NCBI GenBank assembly: GCA_002633025.1
Contig: NMRB01000020.1
Span: 778,552-842,551, forward strand
Direction of reading: 5' to 3'
Length of the DNA stretch: 64,000 nucleotides
Source: Notospermus geniculatus
Taxonomy: Eukaryota; Nemertea; Pilidiophora; Heteronemertea; Lineidae
The translations under genes were made by a program, and so were the position numbers. Below the pieces are notes generated by a model that had not been told where the DNA came from, did not search any database, and saw only the letters and a list, made by a program, of their open reading frames with translations. Shown piece after piece: positions 35,201 through 47,044 of this stretch; positions within the stretch are counted from its first letter, which is position 1; each line of letters begins with the position of its first letter.

Positions 35201-38200
35201 TGAGAATGTGATTAGTTCATAGCAAGAGCCACAGTATTTCGAAGCTTGCATTGTAACAGCCACCGATACATGGGCTCTTACCAGACCCCGAGTCAGTGTA
35301 GTTACTATTTGTAGGGATGGCGTCTGTTGGTCCAAGGTCCAGTGAAATGTCCCAGAATGGATCAATGGTCGTCGAAACGTGACTGAAAACAAACGAAGGA
35401 TAGTTAGGTTGAATATCAGAGGACTCATAACAGAGCTATGTATACATGTGTGCAGCCTTGGTAAAGCACACGGGCTGCTCTGTAACTGCTGCATGGAGGT
35501 TCACAGGCCATTATTGATAGCATTTGGGAATTAAACATACAAAGAAAGAAATAGCACTAAAATTGACACACAACGTGATAATATACAGGAAGTCAACTTC
35601 CAGATTTTGCAAATTTTCGACCCCAACCGGGGTCTTCTTCAGGCTGGCACTTAACAGTACAAGACTCTAGAATAGACTCAATTCTAGAGTCTATTCTAGA
35701 GTCTTGTACTGTTAAGTGCCAGCCTGAAGAAGACCCCGGTTGGGCTCGAAAATTTGCAAAATCTGGAAGTTGATTTGGGAATTAAAGGGACAGATTACAG
35801 AAGGCATTTTGCACTATCTCTTTCTCTTCATTCTTCCTGGAAGTAGAGGTCATTATCTCCTAGTATCAGAAAACACAGCCCTGAACAGAATCAGAGTGAG
35901 GGTACACATGCTGGTGTGTAAGGGAACTTGCATCGGCATACCGGTACTTACTTGCAAGCTTGACATGTGACATCAGACTGCAATCCACCAGTAAATATTT
36001 GATCTATGATGCAATTACAGTGATGTGGATTACTTGAAGACAGGCCGTTTTGCCCTACAAATTAGAAGGAACAAGTGTTATAAATCTGACCGAACAAACG
36101 ATCCGTAATCCAGAGAATGGACTTGTTGCATGATTGCGAACACGAGGACTTGGACTGGTATTTTGTGAACACAGTAATCAGAGAGTTATGATCATCATGT
36201 TTCATTACTTTCAATCAACAACCTCGCAGGAGTCCTCAAAATTTGATGTTCATCTGAAAGCAATATTTGACAATATGCCTGTTGCAGTAGTTGCCTAACA
36301 TCATATTTTGTTTCTTTCCACGTGACACCTCTCTATTCTAAATCACCAAGTCTACAACCCACTTTTAAAGACATCAAAGGAAAGGGTTTAAGAACTGATA
36401 TTGACTGGACATAGAACTAGCTGTATATTACGACACCTATCAAATTCAGTGATAGAGAAACTAACTGCCAAGGACGCGTAAAAGACACAAGATTCAGTAC
36501 AAACTGGCAGAGATGAATGAATATTCCTCAACCCTACAACCCTGCACTTGAAGAGTACTGTTGGCATGTACAGCATCAACTGCCAAAGCCAACACATCCG
36601 TGATCAGATGTTGGACATGGGGCATTTCTTCTCTTTTTTTGGAATACATGTACAAATGTACATATACATGTGTCCCAAATGCAGTAAAATGTGATTGGAG
36701 TTAGGGTATACATGGAGTGAAATTTGTTAATGTGTGTGTGTACGGTAGTTACTAATTATGTGAAGACAGGTTGACACATCATTGGAGTGGACTTTTGTTA
36801 TCATTGGTTATCGTGCAATGTAAGGAACAATATTTGAGGTTTCTTCCAGAAACAACTCATAGACAATTGTATTAGATTTTGCCATCAGGGCTGTGGCCCT
36901 GTAAGTGTGGAAGAGGTCATCTCAAGCTACTCATGTTCCTCACTTGGATGGAAACTTTTACTTGCCCTTGCATAGGCACAAGGTACAAGGCACCACGGCT
37001 TACTGTCACATGCGACGGACAGAAGAGCCAGGGATGATTAATCCCATACAGCCCATTATGATTCGAACCCAGGACCTGCCGCTTACTAAGCGGACATGAC
37101 AACCACTATGCTCATTAGATAACTGAACATTATCAAATCTGCAAATGGCCATAGTGAAGAATGAATGAATGATAACAATAAACTCTTTGTTTTGAACTTT
37201 GCTATCTCTGCCAGCTAGCTACTCCCCACCTTGGTGAGGTGAGTTGCAAAGTAGCCACAGCCTTATGCAAACAAACCAAGGGGTTTGAACACACATCCTC
37301 CTAACTCTTGGAATGCGACCCCATCCACTAGATGACCAAAGCAGCAAATCCATGGACAGTGGGTTATATCATCTTTGAAACAGGTTAGCAGTTACAAGAA
37401 ATGAATCCACAACTCACATTAGGCAACATTCAGGTTATAAGATAGACGTGCAACAGGCACATGTCTGCACCAGGCGTCGAGACGTGGATGGCAGAGACAT
37501 GCTTATGCCTACCCTTACAATGCTGATGAAGTACATCTAATGCCGCGATGAGAAATTCATGTGCATCTTGTTGTTCATATCCAGCCAAGTGACGGGCATG
37601 TGTCCAAACAAGATGCAATAACCTATATGGAATATGGGGGGTACGAACTCCTGAGTAGAACTGAAATTGTATGGAAGAACGGTTACATAGATAAACAATT
37701 CTGCAGCAATATCTGAAACATGAAAATTATACTGTGAACATCATGAGAGAGCAATCATAACCTACTACCGGGAACTGACATGACGGTGGACATGTCTGTC
37801 TTTTATATTTGTGTTTCACAAGACTTCAACACATGGATCTCTGCTCATCAACCTTACAAGGCAGACCATGTTGATTTCACTGACTGGAGCTAAACATACG
37901 TTACCAATTAGGCACTTCATACATGAATTCTACACACCTCCTGAAATAGTCTAGACATTTCACAAACAAGGCACTGTCGAGACTTTTCAGACATTTGGCA
38001 GTTGTGGCGATCAGCTAAGAAGAAATCTCGTAGTAATGGAGTGTGAACTAGAGCTTGGACAATACAGTTCATGAAGCATGTGTTTCCTAGATTAATTAAT
38101 CCTCGTAAACCTGTAAATAAAGCAATAAAATTTTATCAAATAACCACAAGACTTGCATGCAATGATGGTGAAAATAATTCATTTAAAAATAGGCATAATT

Positions 38201-39072
38201 CATTTAAAATAATGTATTTTACAGAAATTGATTCACAAAGACAGCATATAACATATACATGTAATTGTATTCCAGATACATGTATAATGTCCAATGAAGT
38301 TAGAGAGCTGTATTCAGTAATGAAACAAGTAATAGGAAGCTGATGCCAATGAAAAGGGTTACCTATTGTTGATTGACCTGTGACTCTCCTCCTTTTCCTA
38401 TGACTATGCAGCAGTTCTATTTCTGTTTCACTTGGATCCCATGGTGTGAGTGGATACAACTTCACACCTAAAACAGTGATAATGATACAGAACGATACAG
38501 AAATATTTCAACCCTTTTTCACTCAATGCTTCTGACACCCAAACTTCTGACTTAAATTTACTCTGATATAAATTAATAACGGGGCAAAAATATACTACAA
38601 GTAGTTACCAAGAGATTTCGAAGCAAGTGACTCCTGCGCTTTGTTCATATCATCCAGTTCTCGATCATAGACATAGTCTTTACAGGAGAAACAATATACA
38701 GCACCATAGGTAAGATCAAGAGCTGAAAAAGACAAGGAATATGGATAAAAGGCAAAGGCATGATGGCGTGCAGACAACTGAACCAAGTTATCACAGAAGA
38801 ATACCTTTTATCAGGTTTAGTGAAGCAACAAAATAAGATAATCTTTACTTTTGACATTACCGGTACATATCATCAGCACATCTGATTCTGATTCATCAGA
38901 TGTCATAATGTGAATCTGATTCCGATGTCTACTACTCACCAAGATCATGATTCTTTGATCTTGCATGTTCATGTATATGTTTAGCACCATAACATCCAAA
39001 GAAAACACAGTAGAGGCAGCAGTGGAGCCGAGGTTTGACTTCATGACAAGTGTGACAGATAGAATATTCCGC
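32255..39072 (-). CDS. USP22: Ubiquitin hydrolase USP22-like, first exon missing
   Basis: Twelve exons on -: 38940-39072, 38609-38722, 38363-38467, 37938-38110, 37513-37660, 35952-36054, 35282-35382, 34229-34289, 33984-34110, 33481-33644, 32855-33004 and 32255-32297, all in phase, giving 473 residues. A ZnF-UBP domain comes first ([19 protein letters not shown]). The USP domain follows, with Cys box NLGNTCFMN, then [19 protein letters not shown], and His box ESGHYTCF. The end, [14 protein letters not shown], matches USP22/27X/51. USP22 removes ubiquitin from histones H2A and H2B in the SAGA complex. The first exon seen has a splice acceptor, so an exon coding about 50 residues should lie upstream. 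It is not found before the retroelements at 39.4 kb. Confidence 0.92.
32420..32715. mobile_element. MITE-like element in USP22 intron 12
   Basis: Ends AACCTAACCCAACAGAACCG and GGGGTCTATTGGGTTAAGG are inverted. Inner blocks CCGCCATTTTTTGC and GGGCAGTTTTGGGCGGC are loosely inverted too. It has no coding capacity. Confidence 0.45.
33121..33249. mobile_element. Foldback element (GGGCCGTATTCAAAAAGG) in USP22 intron 11
   Basis: It starts GGGCCGTATTCAAAAAGG and ends CCTTTTTGAATACGGCCC, an 18-base inverted repeat with near-perfect pairing. AAGACTTA / AGTCTTAA continues the pairing inward. The element is 129 bases long. Confidence 0.7.
33753..33955. mobile_element. Long-TIR MITE, copy 2, in USP22 intron 10
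   Basis: It has the same terminal sequence (ACTTTCCTGCCG ... CGGCAGGAAAGTTCCCC) and inner blocks (TTAGCGGTCC, ACGTCATTATGGACGA) as the element at 17226-17422. Confidence 0.8.
35590..35776. repeat. Near-perfect ~89 bp-arm palindrome in USP22 intron 7
   Basis: Two arms of about 89 bases are reverse complements with almost no spacer (centre GACTCAATTCTAGAGTC). Each arm contains TTTTGCAAATTTTCGA and GAAGAAGACCCCGGTTGGG or its complement. Only one or two mismatches are visible, for example GGGG against GGGC. Half of the arm recurs at 8725-8765. Confidence 0.85.
36945..37121 (-). mobile_element. tRNA-derived SINE in USP22 intron 6
   Basis: On -, the head reads GAGCATAGTGGTTGTCATGT (A-box-like) and CTGGGTTCGAATCATAATGG (B-box). 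A body follows containing GGTGCCTTGTACCTTGTGCC. The acceptor-stem pairing of a true tRNA is not evident. Confidence 0.6.
37205..37345 (-). mobile_element. Degenerate tRNA-like SINE fragment
   Basis: On -, TGGTCATCTAGTGGATGGGG resembles an A-box region and GTGTGTTCAAACCCCTTGG a decayed B-box. The body is unlike the other two SINEs. The call is weak. Confidence 0.35.
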
Positions 39073-39442
39073 CTGAAAAATACACAATGAAAAATTAGAA
39101 TACCCTCAACTTATCAAATTGGTTGATACTTGTTTCTGGTTTGGCTGAAAGAGAATTTGATTTTGAAGAGTCAACATGGTTGGTCAAGGAATGACTAGGC
39201 CTACTGTCACATTTAGGCCTATGCTGTCGGGCATCGCATCACATGACTGACGACTCCTTTCAATGACTTGACCAGTATGGCTAGAATAGATCCCGGAAAG
39301 CCTTTTGACATGGCACATAATAATGTCGATTAATGACAATATAAAAATGACATATTCTACAATTGAAAACAACCAGAGTTAACATGGTGATTAAGGCTAC
39401 CGTACGGTACACAGGCACATCTCAGAACAAAAGGCCACAAAC

Positions 39443-41222
39443 ATGACAAAGGAAATCTGCGTGCACTGCAGACTCATATGGACTGCAGTGCGACTGTGCG
39501 CATATTGGCAGTACGTGGACGGAATAGTTTCAGTTGACAGGGATGACGGTGGCCGACCGGACAATAAACGACTTTGGACGTTCTTGAAGCATAAGCGCTC
39601 GAAGGGACAAGGCATTGAGACTCTGAAATCGGGTGGTCGACTTTATGCTGATGACTCTGACAAAGCCAGAATCTTGAATGCTCAATTCAAAGAAGCCTTT
39701 TCTCCCCCAACCCGGTTTTCGGAAGTGGAGTTTCACAATCGGTGTGGCATGTTGGGTAACTTCCCCACGATGAGTAACATTATTATTACAGGAGCTGGCG
39801 TGGAAAAGCTGTTACGGAACTTAAACCCCCACAAGGCCTTGGGTCCAGACGGCCTACACCCGAGAATCCTGAAAGAGTGTGCCAAGGAGTTGGCACCAGG
39901 ACTGACTACTATATTTAGGCGCTCATACCAGGATAGTGTAGTCCCGGAAGACTGGCGTACCGCAAACGTGACGCCTATCTTTAAAAAGGGGGAGAAGTAC
40001 CTGGCGGTAAATTACAGACCAGTATCATTGACATGCATATGTTGCAAACTCTTGGAGCATATAGTGACCAGCCAGATCATGGCACATGCAGACAAACATG
40101 GCATTCTGTACCCATTGCAGCATGGCTTTCGAAAGGGTGCATCCTGTGAGACTCAATTAGTCGATTTTGTGGATGACATCGCCAGGAACTTAGAAGCCGG
40201 CTTACAGACAGATTGTATAGTGATGGACTTCAGTAAAGCTTTTGACAAGGTCAATCACTCCCTCCTGGTGCATAAGCTGCGGCAGTACGGAATTCGCGGG
40301 AAGACCGCTGATTGGATCTCAGCATTCCTCGGTGACAGGAAACAGGCCGTTGTGCTGAACGGAATTAAATCCGACTATATACCAGTGGAATCTGGAGTTC
40401 CTCAGGGCTCGGTTCTGGGACCGGCAATGTTCCTGTTCTATATCAATGATATACCAGTCAATGTTAGGGCTAGGGTACGTTTGTTTGCCGATGATACCTT
40501 AATGTACATGGCACTCCGAGGAAGGAGTGGAGCGGCTGATCTACAGAAAGATTTGGACAAGCTGGCACAATGGGAAGAAAGGTGGATGATGGCTTTCCAT
40601 CCTCAGAAGTGTGCAGTGCTCAGGATAACAAGGAATAGGCGCCCAGTAAATGCTAATTATGTACTGCATGGTCACACCCTGGAGCAGGTTTCCTGTGCAA
40701 AGTACTTGGGGCTGAATATCTCCTCGGACTTGAGCTGGTCCAATCATATCACACAGGTCACGAACAAGGCCAACAAGATGCTCGGCTTTTTAAGACGCAA
40801 TCTTAACATTCAATCGATCAACATAAAGTCACGTGCTTATAAGGCCCTAGTCAGGCCCTCACTTGAATACGCAAGCTCAGTTTGGGACCCCTACACTAAA
40901 GAGGACATCAACAGGTTGGAGATGGTACAGCGTCGGGGTGCCAGATTTGTCTGCAACAAGTTCCAACGGAGGGCGAGTGTTTCTGAGCTTTTGGCCACGC
41001 TGGGTTGGCCCACTCTTGCCAAGAGACGTGAAAATGCCAGGCTGGCAATGTTGTACAAAATTAGCAAGGGGAATTCGCTGATTGACCACTCTGACCGTCT
41101 GACGCCCATTCTGCGAAAATCACGTCACGTAAACTCATGTGGGTATCAGTTACCCTCTTGTAGGACTGATACGCTTCAATATTCCTTCTTTCCAAGAACT
41201 ATTAAGGCATGGAATAACCTCC
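39443..41222 (+). mobile_element. Non-LTR retrotransposon reverse transcriptase, truncated
   Basis: A single open frame holds a reverse transcriptase of the jockey/CR1-like type. ALGPDGLHP is at about residue 132, NYRPVSLT and VMDFSKAFDKVNHS follow, then SGVPQGSVLGP and the catalytic FADD at 40484-40495, and AWNNL close to the end. No endonuclease domain is present, so the 5' end is missing. The frame is cut at the N at 41223, just before the usual C-terminus. About 590 codons remain open, so the insertion is fairly recent. It lies between USP22 and the phospholipase B-like exons, where both genes are incomplete. Confidence 0.88.
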
Positions 41223-41223
41223 N
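41223..41223. other. Single N joining two unrelated retroelements
   Basis: Left of this base the frame is a LINE reverse transcriptase; right of it, in a different frame, is a BEL/Pao pol tail. Similar single Ns are at 6984, 51515 and 55601. It probably marks an assembly join or ambiguous base. Confidence 0.6.
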
Positions 41224-41765
41224 AATCGTTGATCAAAGCAGCCAAGAAGGCCATTCAAGCTATTCTTCAACAGGCCGACGTTACTGACGAAGAACTGATG
41301 ACAGCGTTTTCGGGAGCTGAGGCACTTCTGAATTCGAGACCTCTTACGTACCAAACCGCAGATCCGTTAGATGATACACCTATCACTCCGAACCATTTCC
41401 TATTCGGGCAAATGGGAGGGCAGTTCGCTCCAGAGGCTGTCGACGAAGTTCAATTCGATCCGAGACGAAGATGGAGACGAGTTCAGGAACTCGTAAAGCA
41501 CTTCTGGGAAAGATGGATGAAAGAATGGGTACCGATGTTAAACCAGAGAAAGAAATGGAGAAACGATCAGCCGGATATGAAGATTGGAGATGTTGTCATT
41601 GTTGTAGAGAATGACACCGTCAGAGGACACTGGCCACTTGGGCGAATAGTAGAGATATTCCCAGGAGAGGACGGCCACACTCGTGTTGTTAAAGTTCAGA
41701 TTGGAAAGACTGTCAAAATCAGACCAATCACACGGCTCTGTCCGTTGGACACTGTAAATACTTAA
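41224..41765 (+). mobile_element. BEL/Pao retrotransposon pol 3' end (DUF5641-type)
   Basis: About 180 codons are open to a TAA. The motifs LNSRPLTY, ITPNHFLFGQ, VQELVKHFWERWMKEWVP, IGDVVIVVENDT and GHWPLGRI are those of the region after the integrase core in BEL/Pao elements. The integrase core, reverse transcriptase and gag are absent. A purine-rich run (GGAAGGGGATATGG, about 41970) downstream may be the polypurine tract before an LTR, but no second LTR copy can be seen. Confidence 0.8.
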
Positions 41766-42117
41766 GGACGAAGACTTTTGAAAACAGAGACTGATTTAAT
41801 GTTACGAAAGTGAATGGACTCTATTAGAAATTCGTTTCAAGTTATGAACACTGGCAGACAAATCGAAATCAATCGATAGTTGTGGATAAAAATGGTTAAT
41901 ATTTTTTTGGACTGTTATTCAATTATATAAAAGGACTGTCATTCAATAAGAAGCTAGGTCTTATTGAGGAAGGGGATATGGTGAGCAGAGGTGTGACGTC
42001 ATTCGGTCGTGCTCCAGTGACGTCAGACAAATCGACAAAACAACGAATTTCCGTTGCACCACTTTCTGTTTCAACATTGGTATAGCTCTTCTTGTATCGT
42101 ATCACTTTTTTCTTTAG

Positions 42118-42505
42118 ACTATCTCCATGATCCGTATTCTGACGGTGATGCGTGTAAGACAATCTGCTGCCGGGGCGACCTGACATCCAAACCCAAAGCA
42201 GATGGCTGCTACGACACAAAGGTTGGTAGCACGAACAAAGTTTGCTTTCTGAAGTTTATTAGGGAAAGGTCTCTTTACCTTCATCACACCCCTCTTTTTA
42301 CACATTCAAAACAATATTTCTCCTGTTTCAGGTTGCTGACTATAACATGGCCTGGAAGAGACAATCCTTTTCAATCAATGGACCCTCATTGGGGACAGGA
42401 CTTAAACCATTCTCTTGGGTGTCGCCCTTCAATAATACAAGTCATGTTGGTATGCCTAAAACATTTGACTTTGATTTTGTTGCAATGCAGCCTGTTCTTA
42501 ATTAA
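42118..42505 (+). CDS. Phospholipase B-like protein, C-terminal two exons only
   Basis: Exons 42118-42221 and 42332-42505 join in frame and end in TAA. The motifs [39 protein letters not shown] and [14 protein letters not shown] match the end of lysosomal phospholipase B-like (PLBD/laminA) hydrolases. The residues around the N-terminal nucleophile of that family would lie in the missing 5' part. No upstream exon is found before the retroelements, and further left is USP22 on the other strand. This is either a 3' fragment or the end of a gene cut off by the join at 41223. Assignment rests on about 90 residues. Confidence 0.6.
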
Positions 42506-42710
42506 GCCATAGTTTCTGTCAGATTGTAATGAGACACATGCTATGCAGTCATTTTATACATTTCATCTCATTGCATGCATCTGCATTGAATTCAACTTGA
42601 TCTACTTAAACCGTGGAAAAACCGCTTAAGACTTGACAGTCAAAGATTTCCTGGTCATTCTGAGAGAGTTGTATAATAAAATTCTGCTACATTGTTAGAA
42701 AAGCCCAGGG

Positions 42711-42844
42711 ACCTTATTCAGAAAGCCCCCATAACTTTAAGGGTACGCAAATCCTTTGTCAAGCTGATAGTGAACAATAGGTTGTCCGCAATAGGACAAT
42801 AGTTTGCGCACTCCCGTAAGTTACGGGAGCTTCGTGAATAAGGT
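42711..42844. mobile_element. Foldback element (ACCTTATTCA ends)
   Basis: ACCTTATTCAGAAAGC at the left pairs with GCTTCGTGAATAAGGT at the right. Inner blocks ATAACTTTAAGGGTAC and CCCGTAAGTTACGGGAG are partly inverted. Confidence 0.55.
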
Positions 42845-43628
42845 ACCTGGTAATTTACAAATCCTGCTACACCACTTTAATCCAAATACGGATCATAGCT
42901 TTAACTGTTCATTTCTCTGTTTACATGGCTTGATCATTGTGCATGCTACAAATCCCGCTTTATGTTGTAAGGTAACATGTACTTAAAAAGATTTTTACAC
43001 CACTTCAGTCCAAATACGTACATTCATAGCTTTAATAGTAGGGTATTTGAGTGTTTACTCCGATCACTCATTGTGCATTCTAGATTTTAAAGTCAAGTCC
43101 TAATATTTTGGTTATTACTGCGGCTGTCTCTCAAGATGCATGCATTTTCACATACATGTAGCTTACTCGTAGTCATACGTGTGTCATAATTGGAAAGCAA
43201 TTGACTGTGATATACCAAAGAGAATTTATTCCATTGCATTGTACAAATAATGTAAAATTGTTAACATGTATCATGAATGAGGTGCCATGGCAGACATATA
43301 TCTTGTCATGTATGTCATCATTTTGAACAAAACACTGATTCCATTTTTGTGCATTGAGTTAATTATTTCTCCATTGAAATTGAATTACCTAACATTTTAC
43401 AAGTTAAGGAGACTAAGCCATACTCCTGTCTTCACAGCATCATGATTATATTGAGGTTGTCGGAGACAAGTGATAGAAAATGTTCCCATTGTTGTCCCTA
43501 AGTTAACTTGGAAGAGACAAGGTGATCTTCACTTTCTCTCAACTATACTGTGTAGTTAGAGATAAATGATAGAAGTTACGTATATCTTTACCATTGTCTC
43601 TGAGTCGGGTGACAGGAAGTTCCCCTGG

Positions 43629-43739
43629 GCCCATATTCATAAAACTACTTAAGTCTAAGTGTGACACTTATCCTTTGTTCAAGACAAAAGATAAGTAGGC
43701 CTACCATACTTTGACTTAAGTATGTTTATGAATATGGGC
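43629..43739. mobile_element. Foldback element (GCCCATATTCATAAAA)
   Basis: It begins GCCCATATTCATAAAACTAC and ends CATACTTTGACTTAAG then TATGTTTATGAATATGGGC. Immediately to the right (43747-43775) TATTCATAAAACTACTTAAG is repeated as the start of a second, incomplete copy. Confidence 0.65.
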
Positions 43740-44700
43740 TCAGGACTGGTATTCATAAAACTACTTAAGTCAAAGCAGACCGAAGATATACACTCTTAAG
43801 TGGTCCGAACAAGTGGAATTCAGTATACTCCTTAAGTTGTGTGGACCACCCAAAATAACCTTATATTAGACACCTCCTCCAAGGCAGTCTTAACTTATGT
43901 ACCTCACCTAGCTTACACTTGACTTAAGAGGTCTTAAGTTAAGAATTTTTTTCCAGTCCAGGAATCTAAGTCCAGTATTATTGTACAACGAAGGGTTAAG
44001 AGGTATGGCTATAGAAACTGGCCATTTGAATAATCCCCACAATAGCAGAATATCGCAACTCAACTGACACCAGCATTCCTCCCATTCCTTTCACACCTGA
44101 CTCACGTCAATGATAAATGTCTTCTTAGTGTCTCCGAGACCGAATGATGAAACTATATCATCCACTATTGTCTCTCAGCTCCGAGCTAGACTGGGGCGGT
44201 AGGCCTATTCATCGATGTTTCTTAGTGGCGGTAGACCTGCTGACACTGCCTATGTGTGGGAGTCAACAATGGGAAAAGCATCTGGGAAATTCTTGACGGG
44301 CGTGGTCATTAAGAAGTGAAAGACTAAATCAACATTTATATCTAAGAAAACTTTATTGTGAAAAACGAGTGATTCAAACCACCAAAAAGCAGAGAGTGAC
44401 TGAGGTCATTGTTCGCCAAGGTTTTACCACAATATGCAAGTGAAATATAAACCGTATCTTAAAGGTAGTATGTACTCCAAAAGAATATGTAAACCGGTTC
44501 CATGTCAGTCTCGAAGAGATTTCCCGCCACTGCCACCTTTTTGGGGGTAGGTGATCCGGCAAATTTCGCAAATTGTTGGGATCTGTGGGTATCTCCACTA
44601 AGCAACGATTTCAGACTTCTATGGTCCGGATGAAATTTCAGAGTTCTCAGTTGTGCGAATCATTCTGATATATACAAATAGGCAAGGTAGGTTGATTCAG

Positions 44701-44757
44701 TCTTGGAGGAATTATATTGAATTATATATAATTGAATTGTATATAATTCCTCCAAGA
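44701..44757. repeat. AT-rich palindrome
   Basis: TCTTGGAGGAATTATAT pairs with ATATAATTCCTCCAAGA. The 57-base stretch forms one hairpin. Confidence 0.7.
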
Positions 44758-45046
44758 TTTAGTTATCAATTTTAGAGAATCACAATCAAAAAGGTAAAGT
44801 TATGGACATAATTTTGTTATCTGACCTGGTGGGAGTATCTGCGAAATTGACTTAAGCCACAATATACATAAATACATACTAGCACTCGATTCAATGACAA
44901 ACGTTTACAGCAGTTTAAAACATGACCAAGTGATGTTCGGTTAGTAAGTACAACGGCAATTCAGACTCCATACAGCGCCAGTCATGCCATTCACTTGGTG
45001 CCTCCCTGCACGAAGACTGAATGCACATTGAGACATTACAGAGGTT

Positions 45047-45441
45047 GCGCAACTTTCCGACTCCGACTCCGACTTCAACTACGAGAATGGATTGCAGTCC
45101 GCTGTGGACATCCTTGATAAAAACGATTCGGTAGACCTTTGCAAATTGCAAAATGCCATAACTTTGTGGCAGAATAATTTTGACTCGTAATCGGAAGTGC
45201 GCGTAAATCGCAAATATCGTAGTCGTCATAGTCGTGTCTCAAAGTCGTAACGACTAGGATTACGACTTCAATATTCATTATTTACCCGCACTTCCGATTT
45301 ATTAGGCCAATTTTTTCTGCCTCAATTTATGGTGTTTGACGAATTGAAAACGTCTATCAAATCGTTTTTATCAAGGATGTCCATAGCAGACTGCAATTCA
45401 TTCTCGTAGTTGAAGTCGGAGTCGGAGTCGGAAAGCTGCGC
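45047..45441. mobile_element. MITE with ~95 bp terminal inverted repeats
   Basis: The left arm has CTTTCCGACTCCGACTCCGA, CTACGAGAATGGATTGCAGT and GACATCCTTGATAAAAACGA. The right arm has their inverses and ends TCGGAGTCGGAAAGCTGCGC. The ~200-base centre is unrelated to the arms. Confidence 0.75.
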
Positions 45442-45653
45442 ATCCTCTCTAGTATCCCACACCACTCCACTTCACAACATCATCTCCTAGGACACGCCCA
45501 TGGACGAACCCACCTTCTAAAATCTATTTTGCTCTCTATCATTATCACAGCAGCCATTGGAATTGCACCAGATGAAGCAATGTTACATTGTAAGCAGGGT
45601 TCCACTCTAAGAGAAGGTTCTAATCTAGGTATTTACACGAACAGACGAAAACG

Positions 45654-46290
45654 TATAGACCATGTGCAGCGACGATTATGACGTCACCGCGACGTCGAGA
45701 TGCCGCCATTTTGGACGCCACGTCCAACGCATTCTTATAGCGTGTTCGTTTACTTGCCTGGGCCTCACCTGGGTGAGACCCATCGGCGTTCTTTTTCGTG
45801 TGACGTCATGATCTGGGGTCTGTCGGGCCTGCCCGAAGTAATCACCTCGCCGAGGTGATTAGTTGGGGAAGTATCCCAGAATGCCTTTCAACACAATGGC
45901 GTCGAACGTGCCGAATCCACCATTTTTACCCAAACTGGATATAAATAATGGTTAGCATGCAACTATAGATGCAGATAGGGAGGATAAAATTGCTGCCAGG
46001 GCGGCGCGACTTACATCATCTGTTCGTCCATGTCGTCTGCTGGTGTGTCAGTGCCATTGCTTGCCGTCAGTTTGCCTGATCACGTGGTACAAACTTACAC
46101 GGGTGAGACCCAACAGCGTTCGTGAATGTGGCTTTATTGAGCATGCGCGACGGTCGCTCAGAAATTTACTCCGGGGAGGCCCAGGCAAGTAAACGAACAC
46201 GCTAGTAGTGTCGTAGCGTCAGATGCCGTCCAAAATGGCTGACGTGCGAATTATGACGTCAATGATGACGTCACGTGCACATGGTCTATA
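45654..46290. mobile_element. Outer inverted-repeat element containing a nested MITE
   Basis: TATAGACCATGTGCA at the left pairs with TGCACATGGTCTATA at the right. CCGCCATTTTGGACG and CGTCCAAAATGGC, and several TGACGTCA blocks, also pair. The inner MITE at 45740-46202 splits it. Confidence 0.7.
45740..46202. mobile_element. Nested MITE with TA target duplication
   Basis: It begins GCGTGTTCGTTTACTTGCCT and ends AGGCAAGTAAACGAACACGC, an exact 20-base inverted repeat. TA flanks both sides (45738-45739 and 46203-46204). GGCCTCACC / GGGGAGGCC continues the pairing. Confidence 0.8.
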
Positions 46291-47030
46291 CCGACGAACG
46301 AATCGGAGGAAGCCAAGGAAACTCCTCAATTCTGTTAATGTACCACGGGTATTTTCGCGGGCCACGAAAATCATTGTCACATTTTCATTTTGTTTGTTTG
46401 TGTCCAGTCTTTCTTTGTATTATGAGTAATTTGTTGGTGGCATGCCTCTCTAGAAATTCATTTGACACCGAAACTATTCAATTTGGTGGGTTGGCATGTC
46501 CCACAAGTCCAAAATAACATAATGTAAACATGCATGTTTACAAACATTGAATGTAAACAATGAAGTCGTGATACATTATCTTTAAAACTGGTGTACTTTA
46601 GACTTGCATGGTGTCTAGGACTTTCAGAGGAATACGAAATGCACACAATTGGAAAAAAAATATACCTCAGGTTTCATCCTACTTTAAATTACAACCTAGG
46701 TGCCAATCTGTTACAAATTGGCTCCAAGGTTGAGACTGGCGCCGTATGGCTGTGTCCCTTCGCTCGGATGATTTCTTCTATAGTCCGCTAAATCTTATGT
46801 TAGTTAAATCTCAAATTGAAATGTAGTAAAAAGAACTATACACAAATGATACAGATATACAGCAGCTAATTATCACAGATTGTTGATGGTTGTAACTGTT
46901 TCAAACAGTTTGGACGGAATAACACAACATAAGACACAAAAATGCGCCCAAAACATTGAAAATACTGCAACTTGGTCTTTAATGAATTCATAGACGCCAC
47001 GCAAAAGGCACTTGGTAATGGTAAATGAAC

Positions 47031-47044
47031 GTAGCCATGGTAAC
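47031..47044. promoter_or_regulatory. RFX X-box-like site 3' of tektin
   Basis: GTAGCCATGGTAAC is one base from the X-box consensus. It lies about 190 bases beyond the tektin stop codon, so any role would be as an enhancer or for an unseen gene. Confidence 0.25.
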
